From positions 101,855-165,854 of the forward strand of contig NZ_FQTV01000012.1 of NCBI RefSeq assembly GCF_900128905.1: a DNA stretch of 64,000 nucleotides, in the 5' to 3' direction. The position numbers and the translations under genes were made by a program. This document shows positions 10,155-18,894 of the stretch, piece by piece. The notes under the pieces were generated by a model. The model saw only the letters and a list, made by a program, of their open reading frames with translations. It ran no database searches and was not told where the DNA came from. Every line of letters begins with the position of its first letter. Positions within the stretch are counted from its first letter, which is position 1. Source of the DNA: Bacteroides luti (lineage in GTDB: Bacteria > Bacteroidota > Bacteroidia > Bacteroidales > Bacteroidaceae).

Positions 10155-12626
10155 ATGAACAACACTAAAATTTCAGTACTGATTTTATTATTCTGCCTTC
10201 TTGCTATCCCAAATTCATGGGCGCAAAAAGGAGGAAAACTTAAAATGTGGTATGATAAACCTGCTAAAGTGTGGAACGAAGCGCTTCCAATTGGCAACGG
10301 CAGACTGGCAGCAATGGTTTTCGGTGATCCTGTTAATGAAAAACTACAGTTAAATGAAGGTACTTTTTGGTCGGGTGGACCATCACGTAACGACAATCCT
10401 GATGGCTTATCCGTACTTGACTCAGTGCGATACTATATTTTTAAAGAAGACTACAAACGAGCCGATTTTCTGGCAAACAAGGGACTTACAGCAAAACAAC
10501 TGCATGGGTCAATGTTTCAGGTGGTTGGTAATCTGAATCTTGCATTTAATGGCAATGATAATTATACAGATTATTACAGAGAACTTGATCTGGAAAGAGC
10601 TGTTTTTACTACTTCCTACATGGTGGATGGAGTAACTTATAAAAGAGAGGTTTTTGCATCGAAACCAGATCAGGTTATTGTTGTAAGACTTACAGCCAGT
10701 AAACCTGGAAAATTATCTTTTGCAGCAAGTTTTGATGGACCTCTGCAGAAATCGGTAAAGGTTCTGGATAATAAGACTCTTGAAATGGCAGGTTTATCTG
10801 GTACTCACGAAGGTGTAACCGGACAAGTGAAGTTTGATGCTCGTGCAAAAATCTTAAATTCGGGTGGAACTACAGCAATTGAATCGAATAAGATCAATGT
10901 AAGTAAGGCTAATGAAGTTGTTATATTGATTTCTATTGCAACCAATTTCACCGATTATAAAACTTTATCGACAGATGAAGTCAAGAAATGTACCAACTAT
11001 CTTACTACTGCTCAGAATAAGCCTTATTCAACAATGCTTAAGAGTCATATAGCTGCATTTCAGAAATATTTTAATCGCGTAAATTTTGATCTGGGTACTT
11101 CATCGGCAGCAAAACTGCCAACTGATGAGAGAATTAAGAATTTCTCAAAGTCATTTGACCCTGAATTGATATCTATGTATTATCAATTTGGTCGTTATTT
11201 GTTGATTTCATCTTCTCAACCGGGAGGGCAACCGGCCAATCTTCAAGGAATATGGAATGGTAGCACTCGTCCGGCGTGGGATAGTAAGTATACAATTAAT
11301 ATCAATACGGAAATGAATTATTGGCCTGCCGAGAAATGTAACATGGCTGAAATGCATGAACCATTAATTCAATTGATAAAAGAACTTTCAGAAACGGGAA
11401 AACAAACAGCTAAAACAATGTATGGTTGTAATGGTTGGGTGGCTCATCATAATACTGATATCTGGCGTATTTCTGGTGTGGTAGATTTTGCCAATGCCGG
11501 ATTGTGGCCGATGGGTGGTGCATGGCTGTCACAGCATTTATGGGAGAAATACCTGTATAGTGGCGATTTAAAATATTTGGAATCGGTTTATCCTGTGTTA
11601 AAATCAGCTTGCGAATTCTACAAAGATTTTCTTATAGAAGAACCTTCTCATAAATGGTTGGTAGTAAGCCCTTCAATGTCGCCGGAGAATACTCCATCAG
11701 GGCATTCCGGATGTGCGCTTACCTATGGAACAACGATGGATAATCAAATTCTTTTCGATTTGTTTACCAAAACAATTATGGCTGCAAAGTTGCTGAAAAA
11801 AGATGGAGCATTGATGGCTGATTTCCAAAAGATATTAAATAATCTTCCTCCGATGCAGATTGGTCGTTATGGTCAGTTGCAGGAATGGATAGGAGATTGG
11901 GATGATCCGAATGATCAACATAGACATGTGTCACACCTATATGGTTTGTACCCGAGTAATCAGATTTCACCATATATAAATCCCGATTTATTTGATGCTG
12001 CACGTACAACACTTATTCATCGTGGTGATGTTTCAACCGGATGGTCGATGGGTTGGAAAGTCAATTTCTGGGCACGTTTGCTTGATGGTAACCATGCACG
12101 AAAACTGATTACTGACCAATTAACGCTTGTTGATCCGGTAAAAGAAAAGAGTGGAGGGACTTATCCAAACTTCTTTGATGCACATCCTCCATTTCAGATA
12201 GACGGAAACTTTGGCTGTACTTCGGGTATTACGGAAATGCTTTTGCAAAGTCATGATGGAGCCATTGATATTCTACCGGCATTACCTGATGACTGGAAAA
12301 AAGGAAGCATCAGCGGCTTGAGAACTTATGGTGGTTTTGATGTGAGTATTCTCTGGAACAATAATCAGGTGCAGAAGATTATCATAAAATCTCATTTAGG
12401 TGGAAACTGCCGTATTCGTGTTCCTAATGAAGTTACCTTGATAGGTGGTAAAACAATGAAAGTAGCTTCAGGAAAAAATTCAAACCCATTCTTTGATACT
12501 GCTAAAGTAAAGAATCCTTTGATCTCTGCTTCAGCAAAAATAAATGCTCTGCATCTTAAACAAACCTGGTTATATGATCTGCCTACGGAAGCTGGTAAAA
12601 CATATACAATTATTTGTAAAAAGTAG
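10155..12626 (+). CDS. GH95 alpha-L-fucosidase / alpha-L-galactosidase
   Basis: This 823-residue secreted enzyme has the GH95 layout: an N-terminal beta-sandwich (WYDKPAKVWNEALPIGNGRLAA), then an (alpha/alpha)6 barrel and a C-terminal beta domain. Catalytic-site blocks known from the bifidobacterial enzyme are present: NINTEMNYWP (Asn382, Asn384), SPSMSPENTPSG (Glu514) and QIDGNFG (Asp683). GH95 members cleave alpha-1,2-L-fucose or, in Bacteroides xylan loci, alpha-L-galactose on complex arabinoxylan. The xylan setting favours the alpha-L-galactosidase reading, but sequence alone does not settle it. The signal peptide ends near residue 23 (SWAQ). Confidence 0.9.
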   Translation: MNNTKISVLILLFCLLAIPNSWAQKGGKLKMWYDKPAKVWNEALPIGNGRLAAMVFGDPVNEKLQLNEGTFWSGGPSRNDNPDGLSVLDSVRYYIFKEDYKRADFLANKGLTAKQLHGSMFQVVGNLNLAFNGNDNYTDYYRELDLERAVFTTSYMVDGVTYKREVFASKPDQVIVVRLTASKPGKLSFAASFDGPLQKSVKVLDNKTLEMAGLSGTHEGVTGQVKFDARAKILNSGGTTAIESNKINVSKANEVVILISIATNFTDYKTLSTDEVKKCTNYLTTAQNKPYSTMLKSHIAAFQKYFNRVNFDLGTSSAAKLPTDERIKNFSKSFDPELISMYYQFGRYLLISSSQPGGQPANLQGIWNGSTRPAWDSKYTININTEMNYWPAEKCNMAEMHEPLIQLIKELSETGKQTAKTMYGCNGWVAHHNTDIWRISGVVDFANAGLWPMGGAWLSQHLWEKYLYSGDLKYLESVYPVLKSACEFYKDFLIEEPSHKWLVVSPSMSPENTPSGHSGCALTYGTTMDNQILFDLFTKTIMAAKLLKKDGALMADFQKILNNLPPMQIGRYGQLQEWIGDWDDPNDQHRHVSHLYGLYPSNQISPYINPDLFDAARTTLIHRGDVSTGWSMGWKVNFWARLLDGNHARKLITDQLTLVDPVKEKSGGTYPNFFDAHPPFQIDGNFGCTSGITEMLLQSHDGAIDILPALPDDWKKGSISGLRTYGGFDVSILWNNNQVQKIIIKSHLGGNCRIRVPNEVTLIGGKTMKVASGKNSNPFFDTAKVKNPLISASAKINALHLKQTWLYDLPTEAGKTYTIICKK

Positions 12627-12680
12627 TTTGAAACATAACTGGCAAGATTTATAATCTCTTACACAAACATGTACTCCTGA

Positions 12681-12762
12681 TAATGGAAGCTGAACTTTTC
12701 AATTCCATTATTCTATGATGATTTTTTAATCCAGATATAATTCATTAATGAGTTATATCTGG
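12681..12762. repeat. Two inverted repeats in the GH95-GH51 gap
   Basis: TAATGGAA (12681) pairs with TTCCATTA (12703). CCAGATATAA (12731) pairs with TTATATCTGG (12753), and the 12 bases between them contain the palindrome TCATTAATGA, so the second element is a near-perfect 32-bp palindrome able to form a cruciform or hairpin. One or both may end the GH95 transcript or be protein-binding sites. No clear -7 box for GH51 was found. Confidence 0.55.
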
Positions 12763-12795
12763 GTAAAATTTACAATATAATATGAAATAAATACT

Positions 12796-14322
12796 ATGAA
12801 GAAGATTTTTACTAATTTGTTATTGGCTTTGCCAATTAGTCTGTTCGGTCAAACAGCTGAAATTAAAATTGATGTTGACAGAAAAATTGCCGAAATTGAT
12901 CCTAAAATTTACGGTGTATTCATGGAACCTATTCATTTTAAAGGAGACAGAATGGGATTGCCCGACTCTGTTGATTTTAATACACTTTACGGAACGCTTT
13001 ATGATCCAAAATCGTCTTTGGCTGATGAGAATGGCTTTAGAAAAGATTATATTGATGCAATGAAGGAATTGAAGATTACCAATATGAGATGGCCAGGTGG
13101 TAACTTTTTAATGGGTTATGATTGGAAAGATGGAATAGGACCCAAAGAAAATCGACCTAAACGTATAAACCTGGCTTGGGGTGGTGTAGATAATAATCAT
13201 GTGGGTACCGATGAATGGTTTGCTTTAAATAAAGCAATAGGTAGTGAAAATGTGGTTTGTGTAAACTTAGGATTGGGCTCTATATTGGATGCCTGCTATT
13301 GGGTAGAGTATTGCAATTATAAAAAAGGAACATATTATTCTGATTTAAGAGCTAAAAATGGACATCCCGAACCTTATAACGTTAAAATCTGGGATTTGGG
13401 TAATGAAGTAGATGGTTATCCATGGGAATTGGGACATAAATCAATTGAAGAATATTCAAGAATAGGGAGAGAAGCAGCAAAGGCATTGAAGAGTGTAGAT
13501 AAGGATATCCAGTTGGTTGCTTCAGGATCTTCGTGCTATGAGAATTCACCTTGGATTGATTGGAATAGAAAAGTTCTGTCTAGCTTTGGTGATCTGATTA
13601 ACTATATCTCAATTCACAGATATTGGGAGAAGTCGGACGACTATTACAATTACATGGGTCAGAGTGCGATGGATTTTGAAGAAAAGATTAAAGTAACAGC
13701 TAATGAGATTGAAAACGTAAGAGTAATGAAAGGACTTAAGAACCCTATTTACATTTCAGTGGATGAGTGGGGAATCATGTCAAAGAATACTTTATCTGTT
13801 TTACCTATTGCTCAAAGCTTCAATTCATTTATTCGTCACGCTGATGTTGTAAAGATGGCTAATTTTACAATGCTTACCTCTTTGCTAAACACTGATAAAG
13901 AGAAAGGTACCTATAAATCTCCTTTGTTTTATATTTTTAAATCATTTTCTAATAACTGTCTTGGTAGTTCAGTTGATACTTACGTAAAATGTGAAACATT
14001 CAATACTCCGTTATATAAAGATATACCTTATCTTGATGTTACAACAGTTTATTCAAAAGAGACGAATACTACTTATATCAATGTAATCAACAGACATAAA
14101 GACAAAACCATTACAACGAATATAGTATCTAATTCAGGAGAATTCACTGGAAAAGCTGAGGCTTCTTTAGTAGCAGGAAATATACTTGATGAAACTTTTA
14201 CTTACGACAAACAAAGTCAATATGTACCTGTTGCAAAAGAGATTAAAGCAGAGAAAAACAAAATTACTTATACCTTTCCAGCACACTCTTTCACACAGAT
14301 AAAGGTAAGAATGAAAAAGTAA
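12796..14322 (+). CDS. GH51 alpha-L-arabinofuranosidase
   Basis: This 508-residue enzyme has a short signal peptide (ending near LFGQ, residue 18) and a (beta/alpha)8 barrel with the C-terminal beta domain of GH51. Typical blocks are MRWPGGNFLMGYDWKDGIGP, KIWDLGNEVDG with acid/base Glu204, and SVDEWGIM with nucleophile Glu324. GH51 enzymes release alpha-L-arabinofuranose from arabinoxylan and arabinan oligosaccharides. It closes the first enzyme run, 169 bases after GH95. The downstream gap contains two clusters of phased short repeats. Confidence 0.93.
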   Translation: MKKIFTNLLLALPISLFGQTAEIKIDVDRKIAEIDPKIYGVFMEPIHFKGDRMGLPDSVDFNTLYGTLYDPKSSLADENGFRKDYIDAMKELKITNMRWPGGNFLMGYDWKDGIGPKENRPKRINLAWGGVDNNHVGTDEWFALNKAIGSENVVCVNLGLGSILDACYWVEYCNYKKGTYYSDLRAKNGHPEPYNVKIWDLGNEVDGYPWELGHKSIEEYSRIGREAAKALKSVDKDIQLVASGSSCYENSPWIDWNRKVLSSFGDLINYISIHRYWEKSDDYYNYMGQSAMDFEEKIKVTANEIENVRVMKGLKNPIYISVDEWGIMSKNTLSVLPIAQSFNSFIRHADVVKMANFTMLTSLLNTDKEKGTYKSPLFYIFKSFSNNCLGSSVDTYVKCETFNTPLYKDIPYLDVTTVYSKETNTTYINVINRHKDKTITTNIVSNSGEFTGKAEASLVAGNILDETFTYDKQSQYVPVAKEIKAEKNKITYTFPAHSFTQIKVRMKK

Positions 14323-14336
14323 ATGGAAATAAACTG

Positions 14337-14497
14337 CTAGAAAAGTGAGTACTTATTTGCTATATAATCGCGACATAAAGAGTGAAAAACCGAAAAGTAT
14401 CTAGCAGTCTAGCGTTAACTGTTTAAGATGTTGTGAATTAATTGAATATAGGCGCTAGACTTTTAAAAAGAAGTCTAGCGGTAGTCTAGCAGTCTAG
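14337..14497. repeat. CTAG-word cluster (intergenic)
   Basis: The word (G)TCTAGC and its complement recur here, with CTAG at 14337, 14401, 14409, 14455, 14475, 14486 and 14494. CGCTAGACTT (14453-14462) and AAGTCTAGCG (14471-14480) form a perfect 10-bp stem with an 8-base loop. AAACTGCTAG at 14331 faces CTAGCAG at 14401. CTAG is usually rare in bacterial DNA, so seven copies in 160 bp stand out. Confidence 0.75.
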
Positions 14498-14619
14498 CAT
14501 CTTGTGTCTCATCCTGATTTTGGTTGACTGTGCTTGTCTCACTTAATTATTTAGTAGATATCATGTAGTAGAAACAATTTTCTGGTTTACAATCTAAAAT
14601 TCTATAGTGAATGTTTTGT

Positions 14620-14704
14620 CTTCCACCCGGGTGTAATCAATTGGTACACCCGGGTGGAAGATTTGTTTAGACCCGGGTGTACAAGATGCGTACATCCGGA
14701 TGTA
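14620..14704. repeat. CCCGGG palindrome cluster with exact 23-bp period
   Basis: CCCGGG occurs at 14626, 14649 and 14672, and the variant TCCGGA at 14695: three equal steps of 23 bp. The first two copies lie in a 16-bp perfect inverted repeat (14620-14635 with 14645-14660). The flanking bases (ACCCGGGTGTA) are partly conserved too. The G+C-rich words contrast strongly with the AT-rich surroundings. Function unknown. Confidence 0.8.
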
Positions 14705-14766
14705 TAGAACAATAAGCCGAATAATATTAAAATCTTTGTGCCGTTCTACCTGAAAAGGCTAAGAAT

Positions 14767-14831
14767 TATCTAAAATTGTACATGGATTATCAATAAATAG
14801 AAATGAAAAAGCTAAAAATATTCCATCTTTG
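14767..14831 (+). promoter_or_regulatory. Motif A operator and -7-like box ahead of the GH43 pair
   Basis: TATCTAAAATTG at 14767 matches the first half-site at 3276 for 12 bases. TATC recurs at 14788, 21 bp on. CATCTTTG at 14824 (one mismatch to TAnnTTTG) starts 36 bp after the second half-site, the same spacing as at the other three motif A sites. This box lies inside the remnant reading frame 14803-14988. A second possible -7 box, TATATTTG at 14993-15000, lies closer to the gene at 15024. Confidence 0.5.
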
Positions 14832-14988
14832 TGGTAACTTCTGTTTCATTAATTGCAATCAGAATAAGAAACAAAGAAATGCTAGCTATCGTGGTTCAAT
14901 ATGTGTTGATCATATGTATTATAATCCAGATGGTACTATTAAAAAAGTGGTACAGACAACTAAAGGAGTAAATCCGGTTAAAAAATAA
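14803..14988 (+). pseudogene. GH43 C-terminal remnant fused to a short leader
   Basis: The 61-codon frame begins MKKLKIFHLCGNFCF, like a weak secretion signal. It ends with SICVDHMYYNPDGTIKKV followed by VQTTKGVNPVKK. The latter is the conserved closing strand of GH43 catalytic domains (compare RSVRIDSLFFNADGTIRKV in the GH43 at 16714). The propeller between the two parts is missing, so I read it as an internally deleted GH43 gene. The predicted promoter at 14824 lies within it, which suggests that the ATG at 14803 may no longer be transcribed. A genuine small peptide is unlikely. Confidence 0.7.
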
Positions 14989-15023
14989 GTTATATATTTG
15001 TTTGAGTAAAATTACTTAATACT

Positions 15024-16598
15024 ATGAGAAAAAGAAATATTTTATGCGTTGTGGCAATTCTGCTTTCCGGCCATTTTATGAATCTGTCAGCACAGGTGAA
15101 GAAAGCTCAGAACCCAATTATTTTTTCAGATGTTCCTGATATGTCTATGCTTCGGGTAGGGGATACTTATTATATGAGCAGCACTACCATGCACATGAGT
15201 CCGGGTGTTCCAATTATGAAGTCTAAAGATTTGGTAAACTGGAAATTAGTGAATTATGCCTATAATACTTTAGATGATGTTGATGCACTAAACCTTAATA
15301 ATGGTCAAAGTACTTACGGCAGAGGTTCATGGGCTAGTAGTCTTCGCTATAACAAAGGAACTTACTATGTTACTACATTTGCTCAAACAACAGGGAAAAC
15401 ATATATTTATACGACAAAGAATCTGGAGAAAGGTCCTTGGGTAAAGCATTCTTTTGCTCCGTCATTGCATGATCATTCATTGTTTTTCGAGGAAGATGGG
15501 CGCATTTATTTGATTTACGGAAATGGAAAACTCAATATAGTTGAGCTTAAAAAAGACCTTTCAGGAATTAAACCCGAAACAGATCGCGTGCTTATAGAAA
15601 ATGCCAGTGCTCCTTCTGGTAACGGGGGACTTGGAGCAGAAGGTTCTCAGCTTTTTAAAGTAAATGGAAAATATTATCTTTTCAATATTACCTGGCCAGC
15701 AGGTGGCATGCGTACTGTAAACATCCACAGAGCAGATAAAATTACCGGTCCGTATGAAGGACGAGTTGGATTTCAGGATAAGGGGGTAGCCCAGGGAGGA
15801 CTTATCGATACTCCTGATGGTAAGTGGTTTGCTTATTTATTCCGTGATTTTGGAGCGGTAGGACGTATTCCTTATTTGGTTCCGGTAAAATGGGAAAATG
15901 GATGGCCTGTAATTGGCGAGAATGGTAAAGTTCCTGAAACACTCGATTTGCCTGCTAGCAAAGGTTTGATTCCCGGCATTGTTGCTTCTGACGAATTTAC
16001 ACGTAAACCTGGAGCTGCTGCTTTACCATTGGTTTGGCAATGGAATCATAATCCGGACAATAAATTATGGTCGGTTACTCAAAGAAAAGGTTATTTGCGC
16101 CTTACTACAGGCAGAATAGATTCAACTCTGTTGTTGGCTAGAAATACCTTGACTCAACGTACCATTGGACCAGTATGTACTGGTTCAACATCAATCGATG
16201 CATCACACATGAAGGATGGAGATTTTGCCGGATTATGCTTGTTACAGAAGAATTTCGGCCAGCTAGGGATTAGAGTCAATAAAGGAATCAAGTCTATAGT
16301 CATGATTAGTGCCGGAACAGGAAAGCCTGTTGAAATACAAAGTGTTCCGCTTTCTCGGAATATCGTTTACTTCAAAGCAGAATGCAACTTCAAAGACCGT
16401 ATAGATATTGCTAAATTCTTTTATAGCTATGATGGCAAGGTGTGGAACATCATTGGTGAACCATTAAAAATGGCATATACTATTCCTCAGTTTATTGGAT
16501 ATCGCTTTGGATTGTTCAATTATGCCACTAAAAACATAGGTGGATATGCTGATTTTGATTATTTCCATATTTCAGATACTATTTCTGAAGTAAAATAA
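15024..16598 (+). CDS. GH43 arabinofuranosidase/xylosidase with C-terminal beta-sandwich
   Basis: This 524-residue secreted enzyme has a signal peptide (to about residue 23, LSAQ). Its five-bladed GH43 propeller is of the type beginning SDVPDMSMLRVGDTYYMSSTTMHMSPG. Candidate catalytic residues are Asp39 (PDMSM, base), Asp150 (LHDHSLFF) and Glu206 (GAEGSQLF, acid). Residues from about 325 onward form a concanavalin-like domain, as in GH43 subfamilies such as 12; the subfamily number is my estimate. The likely function is removal of arabinose from, or trimming of, substituted xylo-oligosaccharides. It pairs with the GH43 at 16714 (115-base gap) and sits behind motif A. Confidence 0.9.
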   Translation: MRKRNILCVVAILLSGHFMNLSAQVKKAQNPIIFSDVPDMSMLRVGDTYYMSSTTMHMSPGVPIMKSKDLVNWKLVNYAYNTLDDVDALNLNNGQSTYGRGSWASSLRYNKGTYYVTTFAQTTGKTYIYTTKNLEKGPWVKHSFAPSLHDHSLFFEEDGRIYLIYGNGKLNIVELKKDLSGIKPETDRVLIENASAPSGNGGLGAEGSQLFKVNGKYYLFNITWPAGGMRTVNIHRADKITGPYEGRVGFQDKGVAQGGLIDTPDGKWFAYLFRDFGAVGRIPYLVPVKWENGWPVIGENGKVPETLDLPASKGLIPGIVASDEFTRKPGAAALPLVWQWNHNPDNKLWSVTQRKGYLRLTTGRIDSTLLLARNTLTQRTIGPVCTGSTSIDASHMKDGDFAGLCLLQKNFGQLGIRVNKGIKSIVMISAGTGKPVEIQSVPLSRNIVYFKAECNFKDRIDIAKFFYSYDGKVWNIIGEPLKMAYTIPQFIGYRFGLFNYATKNIGGYADFDYFHISDTISEVK

Positions 16599-16713
16599 GA
16601 TACTTAAAATGTGGCAGAACATTATAGGATAAGTAAGTCTTATAATGTTTTTGTCATATAATAAAGAGACGATTTGTGTATAGTCTATTAACCTTTTTAA
16701 TGAAAAAATATTT

Positions 16714-18054
16714 ATGAAAAATAATAAATTAGCGATATTGATTCAATTGGTAATTATATTGTTCGGGTTTGCAGATATCTCTGCACAGAATCCAATTATA
16801 AGAAATCAATTTTCTGCCGATCCAACAGCCAGAGTTTTCGGCGATAAAATCTATCTATATCCATCGCATGATATCTTAGGCAAAGAAGGACAAGGTCGTC
16901 CAGAGTGGTTCTGCATGGAAGATTATCATGTGTTTTCATCCTCTAATCTTACTGATTGGACAGATCATGGAGTAATTCTAAACCAGACTAAAGTTAAATG
17001 GGCTGATTCAACAGCATTTAGTATGTGGGCTCCGGACTGTATTAGCAAAAATGGGAAATATTACTTTTATTTCCCAGCTCCCCCGAAAGGTGCTAAGGGC
17101 TTTTCTGTAGGAGTCGCTGTAGCTAATAATCCTTTTGGTCCATTTATTCCACAGCCTAAACAAATCGATAAGGTTAGTGGAATTGATCCTAATGTTTTTA
17201 TTGATAAAGATGGACAGGCTTATTTATATTGGTCGGCAGGCAACTTTATGGTAGCCAAATTGAAAAGCAATATGGTGGAACTAGCTTCAGAACCTCAGAT
17301 TATTGCTAATTTGCCAGAAAAAGGATTAAAAGAAGGCCCTTTTTTATTTGAACGTAAAGGGGTGTATTATTTAACTTTCCCTCATGTTGAAAATAAAATT
17401 GAACGTCTTGAGTATGCTATGGGGCCAAGTCCGATGGGACCTTTTAAAATGGCTGGGGTTATAATGGACGAATCTCCAGTTGGATGCTGGACTAATCATC
17501 ATTCTATTATCAATTTTAAGAAGCAGTGGTATCTCTTTTACCATAGTAATGACCTTTCACCAAAATTTGATAAGAACAGATCGGTACGCATTGATAGTTT
17601 GTTTTTTAATGCGGATGGGACAATCCGAAAAGTTACACCTACCTTTCGTGGAGTTGGCTTAACCGATGCTTCGAAGCAAATACAAATAGATCGTTATAGT
17701 CGAATAAGTGATAAAGGAGTTTCAGTTTCATTTATTGATACTCTGAATACATTTGCCGGTTGGAAAACGGTTTTCAATGAGAAAAACGCATGGGTACAAT
17801 ATAACAAGGTTGATTTTGGAAAGAAAAAATACAAATCAGTTATAATTAAAGCTATTTCTCAGAAAGGAGGGATACTGCAATTGAAATTGAATAGTGCTAA
17901 TGGTCCAATATTGGCTAAGATTAATTTACCAGAAAGTAAAGAATGGAAAGAAACTAAAGTCTTGATTTCTGGTTTAAAACAAGGTAGCCATAATTTGTTT
18001 TTATCTTCAGAAAATAGTAACATAGTTGAAGTGGATTGGATTAAATTTGAATAG
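16714..18054 (+). CDS. GH43 glycosidase with C-terminal CBM6-like domain
   Basis: This 446-residue secreted protein has a signal peptide ending near ISAQ (residue 25). The GH43 propeller has FSADPTARVFGD (Asp36, base), SGIDPNVFID (Asp158, pKa modulator) and LKEGPFLFERKG (Glu207, acid). The domain closes with RSVRIDSLFFNADGTIRKV. Residues from about 325 to 446 form a CBM6-like jelly roll ending VEVDWIKFE. It is probably an exo-acting arabinofuranosidase or beta-xylosidase in the periplasm. It is co-directional with the preceding GH43. A strong stem-loop lies 50 bases downstream. Confidence 0.9.
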   Translation: MKNNKLAILIQLVIILFGFADISAQNPIIRNQFSADPTARVFGDKIYLYPSHDILGKEGQGRPEWFCMEDYHVFSSSNLTDWTDHGVILNQTKVKWADSTAFSMWAPDCISKNGKYYFYFPAPPKGAKGFSVGVAVANNPFGPFIPQPKQIDKVSGIDPNVFIDKDGQAYLYWSAGNFMVAKLKSNMVELASEPQIIANLPEKGLKEGPFLFERKGVYYLTFPHVENKIERLEYAMGPSPMGPFKMAGVIMDESPVGCWTNHHSIINFKKQWYLFYHSNDLSPKFDKNRSVRIDSLFFNADGTIRKVTPTFRGVGLTDASKQIQIDRYSRISDKGVSVSFIDTLNTFAGWKTVFNEKNAWVQYNKVDFGKKKYKSVIIKAISQKGGILQLKLNSANGPILAKINLPESKEWKETKVLISGLKQGSHNLFLSSENSNIVEVDWIKFE

Positions 18055-18103
18055 CAAACGAATGAAATGCTAATCTAGTATTGTATTATTTCATAAAATG
18101 ACG

Positions 18104-18141
18104 TGCACCCCAAAAGTTTGACATAAAACTTTTGGGGTGCA
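18104..18141 (+). terminator. 16-bp perfect stem-loop after the GH43 pair
   Basis: TGCACCCCAAAAGTTT (18104-18119) pairs perfectly with 18126-18141 across a 6-base loop. The T tract after it is poor (TTGTTT). Its place just behind two GH43 genes suits a terminator. The word is also reminiscent of terminal repeats of some Bacteroidota insertion sequences, so a relic is possible. From 18142 to 18464 I see nothing further; a 66-codon minus-strand frame at 18177-18377 has no support. Confidence 0.6.
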
Positions 18142-18464
18142 TTGTTTATATCAAAATATCTGTTTTGAAGATAAGCTTAACATTTTAGATAAGCACACTT
18201 ATTCCTTTTAATTAAAGTAGATTCTGAATTATGTGACCAGAAGTTAGGCTGAGAAGTAACGGTGATACAAAAATATGTTGCCAAAAGAAAAATCAGACTA
18301 AATCTAATATTATTTACTAAATAGCTATTATAGTAGTATTCTATATTAAACTTAAGAAAATAGAATTCAAATTTCATCGTAAAGGTTGATGTTTCAATGT
18401 GTTAATTTATTGGTTATTATCGTTTTATTGGTCTCGGTAGATGTCGTTGTTAAATCTGAAATTG

Positions 18465-18529
18465 TGTTTAAAAATGGAAAAAGAATATCTGAATTTAAAA
18501 TTCAAAATTTTTATTTCCCTCTACTTTTG
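18465..18529 (+). promoter_or_regulatory. Motif A operator and -7 box upstream of susC/susD
   Basis: The half-sites start at 18465 (TGTTTAAAAATGG, degenerate) and 18486 (TATCTGAATTT), 21 bp apart. TACTTTTG at 18522-18529 (TAnnTTTG) begins 36 bp after the second half-site, exactly as at 3276 and 34520. This predicts a leader of about 355 bases before the SusC start at 18895. That leader is AT-rich, with one small hairpin (TGAAGT/ACTTCA at 18742-18758) and no recognisable riboswitch. Confidence 0.55.
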
Positions 18530-18894
18530 ACATTCATTTGTTAATCGAAAGTATAGTCTAAAATCAATTGTTTATGAACACAAAGAAAACTGTAATTAAT
18601 ATTATCTGCTCTAAAAGTAATCTCTTCCCTTGAATTTTAGAAAATCTGTATAAAACAATTGCCTGAAGTCCTATAAAAATGGCTTCTCTATGACTTATAT
18701 TCTTTTTCTCATGAAAAAGGAATCTTCTTATGTAGAAATCTTGAAGTAAAAAACTTCACTTCTACTCTTATTAGTAAACCTTTAAATCAATTTTTATGAA
18801 ACATTTATTAGATGATAGTTGATGAGTTTTTTCTTATTGCTAAAGATTTATGAATAATTGAGTTATTTAGTCTAGTATAATTTATTAAGAAACT

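Noticed and set aside
18177..18377. Minus-strand 66-codon frame in the gap after the GH43 pair
   Set aside because: Very AT-rich composition, no family resemblance, no promoter or terminator of its own; the hydrophobic start is what AT-rich DNA gives by chance.
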